Source: Aporrectodea caliginosa
Taxonomy: Eukaryota > Annelida > Clitellata > Crassiclitellata > Lumbricidae
Reading direction: 5' to 3'
Assembly (NCBI GenBank): GCA_020284085.1
Contig: JACEVL010000145.1
Location: 1,359,983-1,423,982 of the forward strand
DNA: 64,000 nt
A program made the position numbers and the translations under genes. Below the pieces are notes generated by a model that saw nothing but the letters and a program-made list of their open reading frames with translations, ran no database searches and was not told the origin of the DNA. Positions 57,835 through 64,000 of the stretch are shown in pieces; positions within the stretch are counted from its first letter, which is position 1, and every line of letters starts with the position of its first letter.

Positions 57835-57960
57835 TACGACCGTTCCCTTTTGGAGTGGTCCCAAAGGGCCCCCCAAACCCCCCCCCGGGGGTTTTTCCCA
57901 AAAATTTTGGGTTTTTTTTCCCTGCCCCTTTCAAATTTTTGGCCCTTTTTTTCCCCTAGT
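57835..57960. other. Homopolymer-laden stretch, possible base-calling artefact
   Basis: The run has stepwise homopolymers (G3, C6, A3, C10, G5, T5, C3, A5, T4, G3, T8 and so on) unlike anything else here. Such ladders are typical of low-quality read ends. The 68-codon frame across it should not be believed. Confidence 0.6.
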
Positions 57961-58250
57961 CTGGCCTAAGGTCCAGTATATTTAGACACCTGCATATTAG
58001 CCTAGCGTTGTAAATATAAAGTATATATAAAGACAGTTTAACATATAACATATATATTTAGACACCTAGAATATCGAATAGGGAACTATATATATATAAA
58101 GGGGTCGATGACAAATCGGTGGCCGTTGGGTCCAAAGGGATGGGCAGGAAACGAAACTTGGAAAGGAGAAACAGGTGACTCTGGGCAGACGAAGGTCGGG
58201 GCTCGAACGCGTCAGGTCGACGCAAGAGAAGCACTCTCGAGGTTTCGAAC
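57961..58250 (+). repeat. Two diverged box i copies next to TATA runs
   Basis: ATATTTAGACACCTGCATATT at about 57978 and ATATTTAGACACCTAGAATA at about 58055, only some 75 bp apart, each beside TATATATAAA. This is an unusually tight pair. Confidence 0.5.
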
Positions 58251-58254
58251 GAAG

Positions 58255-58645
58255 GCAAGCTGCCTGACTTCGAACGAGCCAGGTCTACGACGCCGGAAGT
58301 ACGCTGTCGGTCTCCGAACGCGACAGGTCTACGACGCCGGAAGCAAGCTGTCGGTCTCCGAACGCGACAGGTCTACGACGCCGGAAGTACGCTGTCGGTC
58401 TCTGAACGCGACAGGTCTACGACGCCGGAAGTACGCTGTCGGTCTCTGAACGCGACAGGTCTACTACGCCGGAAGTACGCTGTCGGTCTCTGAACGCGAC
58501 AGGAGGTCTACTACGCCGGGAAGTACGCTGTCGGTCCACGAACGCGACAGGTCTACGACGCCGGAAGTACGCTGTCGGTCTCTGAACGCGACAGGTCCCT
58601 CTACGACGGAAGAAAGCGGTCTATCTTCGAACGGGTCAGGTCTCT
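58255..58645 (+). repeat. 44-bp minisatellite, about eight copies
   Basis: Unit: GAACGCGACAGGTCTACGAC, GCCGGAAGTACGCTGTCGG, TCTCT. Copies differ by a few bases, and one has a 5-bp gain (AGGAGGTC). The period is not a multiple of three, so a frame crossing it cycles through all three readings. There is no sign of protein selection. Confidence 0.93.
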
Positions 58646-59590
58646 CGACGTTTCCACATGCACTGGCTTCCCTGCGGATGAACAATGGTCGACGAACTGT
58701 GAGTCTGGCATATTGTTGGGGAAGGGGGAAAACCTGGGAAGGGAAACGGTCATCGACCCGGGGAAAGTAAAGTAACCTAGAGTAATTTAGAGACGTAAAC
58801 CCATAGGAAAGTGACTACTTCTTCTATCATTTTCATTTATACAGTTAATTTGTAAATGTTTTGTTTTGCTGGCAGAAGAACAACTGCTTATTACCTTAAC
58901 AAAATAGTTTCTTCATTGTCTCAAAACTCCTCGCCATAACTGACGAGGCATAACTTAACCATTCTCAAAACAACTCGTGACATATGTACATGCACATTTG
59001 TGTGTGTATATATATATATGTATTATATATATAACGTTCTGACTACGCGGCTTTACTGTTATCTGGCAGAGATCGCCTTAAAAACAACACGAGAGAATAC
59101 GATACAAATTAGCCGTCTCGGGTACTTGACAATATGAATTTCCATAATTATTACCAAGAGAGAACGTCTCTATACGTTAAATTTTCAAAAATCCACCTAA
59201 ACAGTCTATAGGTCCAAACCAAAAACTAAAACATTCTCTGCAAATATGCGCAAAATCCAGGGGGCGCACATGCGTCCCCTTGCGCCCCCCTGCGGACGCC
59301 CATGGGCCCTAGAAGTTTCTAACAGACGTAGGCCTAGTTCTGGGTGATAACGTGCTGAGGTAAAGCCATTGCAGCATAAAAATAGCAAAACGGAAATTAT
59401 TTATTCCTATGAAACGTAATCTGAATAGCGAACTTATATAAATTGCTCTCAGAGTTATTCCGTGCTAGTTAGCCTCGACCCAATTATTCTGTAAACAATT
59501 AGTAGTCCTACCCAGAGTGACATACGACCTGTTTGTTTAGGCCTATCTATAGTATACATGTCCATTATACAGTATCAGTTATCGCATGAG
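58646..59590. other. No gene seen
   Basis: Contains an alternating TG/TA tract (58998-59032), and at 59255-59310 a GC-rich block (GGGGGCGCACATGCG; CCCCCCTGCGGACGCCC) that resembles a transposon end but has no partner nearby. AGTTCTGGGTGATAAC at about 59335 recurs at about 61502, bracketing the LINE. Confidence 0.4.
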
Positions 59591-59595
59591 TAAGT

Positions 59596-60462
59596 TATTA
59601 TTATTATTACTAAATAAATTTGTAACGCGCGCAAGGTCACACCGAGATGTGAATCTGAGGCGCGGATAGTCAGCCGCCAGGTGAAGATGCACTTAGATTT
59701 CTAAATCCTTGAAAGTCAAGGAGAAATAGTGAGTTTTGAGCCGCTTTTTGAAGGAAGGAAGTGATGTTGAGCTACGAAGAGAAAGTGGTAGTCGATTCCA
59801 TTCCTTTGGAGCAGAGGCGTGGAATGCACGAGAGCCCATAACTGTTCTGCATCGTGGCTCAGCTAGAAGACCTGTACTTGATGATCGCAGGCAACGAGGA
59901 GGGATGTAAGGAGTTAGTAGTGCATGAATATAGGTAGGTGTGCTGGTGCTGAGGGCTTTGTAGGTCAAACAGGCCAATTTAAATTTTATTCTGAATTCAA
60001 CAGGAAGCCAATGCAGCTCGTGGAGTAGGACTGAGGAGCATGTTCGTAGTGGGACACGCATCACTACACGAGCTAAGGAGTTTTGGATTCGTTGCAGCCT
60101 TTTGAGTTCAAGGTTTGAGACACCCACAAAAGGGAATTAGAATAATCAAGACGAGAGGATACAAGTGAAGAGGCTATAGTTTGAGACATATCCTTAGTTA
60201 GAGCCGACCTGATGTGACGTATTGCCCTGATGTGATAGAAACAAGATTTACAAAGGTTTGTTATGTGTGGTCGGAATGTGAGCTTACTGTCCAGGGTTAC
60301 CCCAGTGTTTTGACAGTATCTAAAAGAGACACAGCAGTGCCTGCGAGGTCGACACTAGAAAGTGAAGGGAAAGAACGCAGGCGTTGGCCTGAACCGAACA
60401 GAATTACCTCAGATTTGTTTGGGTTTATGGCTAAACCATTGAAACAAAACCATGCATACATA
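59596..60462 (-). pseudogene. LINE reverse transcriptase and C-terminus (CR1/L2-like), part 1
   Basis: The minus-strand frame 59693-60127 (144 codons) has 'RLQRIQNSLARVVMRVP', 'LLHELHWLPVEFRIKFKL', 'TYIHALLTPYIPPRCLRS', 'APKEWNRLPLSLRSS' and 'LPSFKKRLKTHYFSL'. Upstream on the same strand, other frames give 'NGLAINPNKSEVILFGS'. This is the RT thumb plus C-terminal tail of a CR1/L2-like LINE. An AT-rich tail with (TTA)n is at about 59590-59620. It is interrupted at 60462 by a Tc1/mariner element and continues at 61416-61502. Confidence 0.92.
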
Positions 60463-61415
60463 CACTGTGTCCGGATAAAAAGGGACCCCTTTTGTTATCA
60501 TGAAAATAAACTAGTAAATATTCATCGATTTTTAAAATTCCAAGACCATTTTAATCCTGACATAATTTGCTAAATACTGGATTAAAGTATAAAAGTTTTC
60601 GTTATTTAATAATGACGTCATAATGACGTCATTTTCATCAAAATTCAAGTGTCAAGGACGGCACAAAAATCATCTAAAATTTTCAATATTATTTTAAACT
60701 GTCATTCATCAATTATAAATTTTAGTTTAATTTAATTTTTACATTTGAATAATATTAGACTACAAGGCGTGCTCAAAGTGTCCACCTTCTGCCTCAACAC
60801 AAGCTTCAAGACGAGCGCGCCACAGGCAGCAGCGATAACCAGCTGATCAAATTCATCCCATGCATTAACAATACGCGCACGGAGTTCTTCAATGTCTCTG
60901 ATCTTTGTCCTGTAAACCTTCTATTGCATTAGTCCCCAAATCTTGTAATCAACGGGATTAAAGTTCGGGCTGTTTGGCAGTCAAAGATTAGGAGGCATGA
61001 AATCCAGAGTCTCCTTTGTCTGCAGTTCAACAGTTTCACGAGCTCAGTGAGCTGGAGCGCCATCTTGTTGGAATGTGTAATAATCCGAATATACCCTGGA
61101 TATCAAACAACAATTTTTCCGACAGCAAACAATCACGGGGAAAAGTTCCACTTATTTTCCCGCCTGGTTCTGTTAAATGGATTTCCGTTTTACGACGATC
61201 CGATCATCCGACGCAACAATTTTTTGTCATACTTAAATTTTGATGCAAATGACGTCATTATGACGTAATTATTTGATGACAGGAAATTTTACATTTTAAC
61301 CATGTTAGCAAATTATGTCAGGATTAAAATGGTTTTGGAATTTTAAAAATCGATGAATATTTACTAGTTTATTTTCATGATAACAAAAGGGGTCCCTTTT
61401 TATCCGGACACAGTG
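60463..61415 (-). mobile_element. Tc1/mariner-type element with 111-bp TIRs
   Basis: Left TIR 60463-60573 and right TIR 61305-61415 match over 111 bp with a single difference seen by eye. They start CACTGTGTCCGGATAAAAAG. TA flanks both ends (60461-60462, 61416-61417). A weaker inverted match with TGACGTCA motifs continues inward. The transposase remnant is at 60760-61110. Removing the element with one TA leaves the host LINE frame in phase. Confidence 0.95.
60760..61110 (-). pseudogene. Tc1/mariner transposase, C-terminal DDE part
   Basis: Minus-strand pieces in shifting frames show 'FQQDGAPAH' (second catalytic Asp), 'NPVDYKIWGLMQ' (third catalytic residue, here Asp) and 'HFEHAL' before the stop at 60760. 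The DNA-binding domain and first Asp are gone and there are several indels. The motif order fits the IS630-Tc1-mariner superfamily with a DDxD-type triad. Confidence 0.85.
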
Positions 61416-61502
61416 TAGATGAGAGGCACTCTTCAAGTTTTAGTTTACTAGACTGGTCAGTGTGTGACAGAGCAATATGTAGCTGAGTATCATCCGCGTA
61501 CT
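61416..61502 (-). pseudogene. LINE reverse transcriptase, part 2, with YADD
   Basis: The minus strand reads 'QYADDTQLHIAL', the RT catalytic motif (61489-61500), leading in frame through the transposon site to the part below 60462. The LINE is 5'-truncated just above this, where unrelated DNA (GTTCTGGGTGATAAC) begins. Confidence 0.9.
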
Positions 61503-61672
61503 GTTCTGGGTGATAACATCTTAGTACGGAGGTGAAGCAAAAATGGCAAACTTGAATGTATTTCTATGATATAAATCTTCGAAAATTTACCAGCGCCCAC
61601 AAAAGCCACGCCAGTGCTGGTATAAAATTTAATAGCCCTGCCTGACGTGAATAGGCCTACTTGATGAGTAAT

Positions 61673-62586
61673 CAGTGATATTTTCATTAACGAAAACTAA
61701 AATTAGAAGTAAAAATAAAGGATTTCGTTAACGAAAATTAGAAGTAAAAGTAGAAATTATTTTGGCTCCAAAAACTAAATTAGGAATTAAATTAGGAATT
61801 ATTTGCAGAAGTAAAATTATGAATTAAATTAGGAATTATTTTCAGAAGTAAAATCATTTTACTTCTTGTGGCGCTTAAGTTGAGATGAAGGCGAGTAAAT
61901 CGCATGCGATCCAAAATTATCAATTGAACACTCCTGCTTGAGATGAAGGTGCTGCACATACCATTGTCTATGTAATATACTATCTTTAATCTTCGTTGTC
62001 TAAAAATGTCCCACCTGCGTACCAACCTAACAACGACCTTCCAGATATTATTTATACTGTACTATATAGGATCAGCTAAAATGGACACGCTCATAAGACA
62101 AGCAGTTTCTGTAAAAGTCAGAAAAATTGAAGATCTCGTCAAAAGTTATTTGGCAGACATTAGGGAGAACGATACTAGGAATCCTCTTGCTTTCTGGAAG
62201 GAAAGGCGAGCTTCGTACAGCAAAATTGCACCCATTGCAGAGGATCTTTTATCAGCTCCAGCCTCACAGGCCTTTGTGGAAAGAATTTTTTCTGTATGTG
62301 GAATTTTTACTGATGGACGAAGAAATCGCATGAAAAATCTCCGGAAATGAGAGTGTTCTTGAAATTGAACAAAGATATCTTATAGTAACGTTAAAAACTT
62401 TTTACTGCACTGAAATTAATAATTATTTGAAAAACTAAAATAAGAAGTAAAATTATTTGAGAACTAAAATAGGAATGATAAGTAAAATTATTTGAGAAGT
62501 AAAATTAGAATTAGAAGTAAAATTCAAGGACACAGAACTGAATTAAAACTGAATTAGGAATTATTTTGAGAAGTAAAATATCACTG
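61673..62586 (+). mobile_element. hAT element with transposase remnant
   Basis: Ends CAGTGATATTTT and AAAATATCACTG, TSD TGAGTAAT (61665-61672 and 62587-62594). Both subterminal regions are made of reiterated AAATTAGGAATTATTTT and AGAAGTAAAA motifs. A C-terminal hAT transposase frame is inside. CGTTAACGAAAA near the left end links it to the element at 18183-18725. Confidence 0.95.
62006..62350 (+). pseudogene. hAT transposase C-terminal (dimerisation) domain
   Basis: 114 codons with the hAT hallmark 'NPLAFWKERRASYSKIAPIA', 'EDLLSAPASQAFVERIFSVC' and 'DGRRNRM'. The stop at 62348 comes from a shift; in another frame 'EMRVFLKLN' follows, the normal continuation of this domain. The N-terminal zinc finger and most of the catalytic core are missing, so it is an internal-deletion derivative. 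It is oriented with the element, on the plus strand. Confidence 0.92.
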
Positions 62587-62681
62587 TGAGTAATACTATT
62601 TAGGCTGCTTAAAAATAGACCTGCCTGTATCAAGTTTCGATAAGCCTAGCCTACTTAGCTCAATCATGCAATGGCTCCAAG

Positions 62682-63084
62682 CAAAGTTCGACCGTACGTT
62701 ACAGCAGAAAATAGCGTACGCGTACGGTACGTAATTTACTAAAAATAATAGCGTACGCGTACGGTACGTTCGTATTCCGTACGTATGAGCAGCCTTTAAT
62801 ATTAGTTGCTTCTCGTGACGTCACATTTTGTCTCCTCATTTTCTCGTCGTTTTTAGTTTATTGTTAGAAAATTGACATAGAAATACACAATTCTTCACGG
62901 AATTGTTTTAAAACGTTTTCCATTCTTTAATTTGTAATTTTGTTATTCCTTGTTAATTCTATAATAAAAAAATATAAAAATTAGCGTACGCTATTTATTA
63001 ATTTAGCCAAAAAATAGCGTACGCGTACGGTACGCATTTCAGCAGAAAAAATAGCGTACGTTCCGTACGTACGGTCGAACTTTG
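62682..63084. mobile_element. CGTACG-rich hAT element, short form
   Basis: Same ends as 50556-51203, TSD GCTCCAAG (62674-62681 and 63085-63092). The terminal regions look almost identical to the first copy, but 245 central bp are missing at the junction TCGTCGTTTTT/AGTTTATTG. Confidence 0.95.
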
Positions 63085-63237
63085 GCTCCAAGCTGTATCA
63101 TGAGATAAGCCTACTCGTATAGTCTAAGTCAAGTATACTATTGCTCAACACACTGTAGCCCAGTGTAGGTGTAGTGTACGGTAGTGTAGAATGATTAACC
63201 AAATTTATCACTCTATTTGTTTACTGCATGATTCGGC

Positions 63238-63318
63238 CTACAATGTCACCATGGCATGAAACTCCTACAATGTCACCATGGCATGAAACTCCTACAATGT
63301 CACCATGGCATGAAACTC
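63238..63318 (+). repeat. 27-bp tandem repeat, three copies
   Basis: Unit TACAATGTCACCATGGCATG plus AAACTCC, three perfect copies. In frame it gives 'MSPWHETPT' three times, but there is no other coding evidence. Confidence 0.95.
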
Positions 63319-63735
63319 CTATTATCGTCTGGTTGGCAACGCTGGAAGCAAACAACTGTGTCTGCAGTTTATTTAAGTTCGTTATTCAGATTAGTCCAAT
63401 GTTTCGCTGGTCTCGCGTTGATTGCACGATAGCTAGATACTGTATGTTCGTTCGTGTCTTTTATCAGTTCCGTTAAAAGTCCACAAAATCATGAGAAGGA
63501 ATATTTTCCCATGGATGCTCTTGTATACGATTACGAGATATACCGGTAAGTTCTTCTGTAAAACAATGACTACGGATAAATGAGAAACAAGACCTTCCAA
63601 AGTCTACCTATATAGATAGATTCAATTGTTGCCAGACAGAAGAAATGCATGGGATATAAGAATGAAGGCACAAGTTTCTGTAATGTCCTACCTAATTACA
63701 GCAAATAATCATTCACCAGCAGCGTCTTTCACAGG

Positions 63736-63890
63736 GGCGGCGCCAGGGGGGTTGGGGGCTAAGCCCCTCCCCTAACTGCGGCTCAGCCCCCAAAAAAGTT
63801 GGGAAATCAATGCAAATCACAGGGAGGAAGGGACAAAAGGGAAGGTTTTTGGAGCTTTAGCCCCCAAACCTGAAATCCTGGCGCCGGTGT
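63736..63890. mobile_element. Possible small MITE with GGCGCCAGG termini
   Basis: GGGGCGGCGCCAGGGGG at the left and CCTGGCGCCGGTG at the right are inverted; TCAC lies on both sides. Inside, TAAGCCCC and TTAGCCCCC blocks also face each other. The TSD is too short to be sure. Confidence 0.5.
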
Positions 63891-64000
63891 CACGAAATAG
63901 AGTATCCCCCATTAGAATTATATCCCCTTAGCGAAATGAAGTATCCGGCCGGATGAATCTGAACGTGAGAGACTATCCCCCCTCGTGCAAAAGTATCCCC
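63891..64000 (+). other. Window end, TATCCCC motifs
   Basis: Four TATCCCC-type motifs in 110 bp (AGTATCCCCC, TATATCCCC, CTATCCCCC, AGTATCCCC). They may belong to an element that runs past the window. Confidence 0.35.

Noticed and set aside
58108..58449. 113-codon frame as a gene
   Set aside because: Most of it lies in the 44-bp minisatellite and cycles through three frames.
63228..63476. Secreted or repeat protein with 'MSPWHETPT' units
   Set aside because: Three perfect 27-bp copies give the pattern; nothing else suggests coding.

Overview
The window looks like animal nuclear DNA, most likely from an aquatic invertebrate. The evidence is its content: tRNA-derived SINEs, several clades of non-LTR retrotransposon (CR1/L2-like and RTE-like), a gypsy-type LTR, hAT, Tc1/mariner and piggyBac-type DNA transposons, long microsatellites and AT-rich intergenic sequence. 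No signature fixes the species. I found no convincing host protein-coding gene, no true tRNA or rRNA gene and no CRISPR array. Every recognisable protein fragment belongs to a mobile element.

The background of nearly the whole window is an old, decayed, roughly 200-250 bp unit present in both orientations. It has three recurring boxes: (i) GTTTAGACACCTTTAAAT, followed 15-25 bp later by a TATA-like stretch; (ii) a block like GTTAACGGC..GCCATAAGA.GT.GTTAAAC about 100 bp further on; (iii) a block like AGATGTCGCTAAACATTC shortly before the next box (i). On top of this lie kilobase-scale duplications: 4-1120 with 30050-31490; 9830-11930 with 41460-43850 and 44130-47700; 14931-17160 with 19500-20720; 17690-18180 with 18110-19100 and 25480-25990; 26640-28990 with 54890-57430. 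Because these paralogues are aligned copies, they often supply the empty site for an insertion, which makes element boundaries and target-site duplications (TSDs) readable by eye.

Region by region. 0-17 kb: LINE 3' ends, a 46-bp tandem array inside a LINE tail, tRNA-type SINEs, a MITE carrying a SINE, and a piggyBac-like element that itself carries an 80-bp retroposon. 17-26 kb: a hAT-type element at 18183-18725 with an empty paralogous site at 25.6 kb, microsatellites, and RTE and CR1-like LINE tails. 26-41 kb: duplicated units, LINE tails, a pair of tiny retroposons at one target, and an RTE insertion inside another LINE. 41-48 kb: two further copies of the 9.8-11.9 kb segment, carrying hAT and unclassified TIR elements. 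48-52 kb: SINEs and a hAT nested in a hAT. 52-58 kb: a LINE broken by a gypsy-type LTR whose upstream part is a 600-bp minisatellite, then a segmental duplication and a short stretch that looks like poor-quality sequence. 58-64 kb: a 44-bp minisatellite, a LINE split by a Tc1/mariner element, a hAT with a transposase remnant, and a second copy of the CGTACG-rich hAT seen at 50.6 kb.

The most interesting points are two very short retroposon families (called A, about 115 bp, and B, about 80-86 bp) with clean 8-13 bp TSDs, the recurrent box-plus-TATA unit, the TCGATCGAG-rich TIR element at 45430-46614, and a SINE that shares its 3' end with a LINE in the same window.
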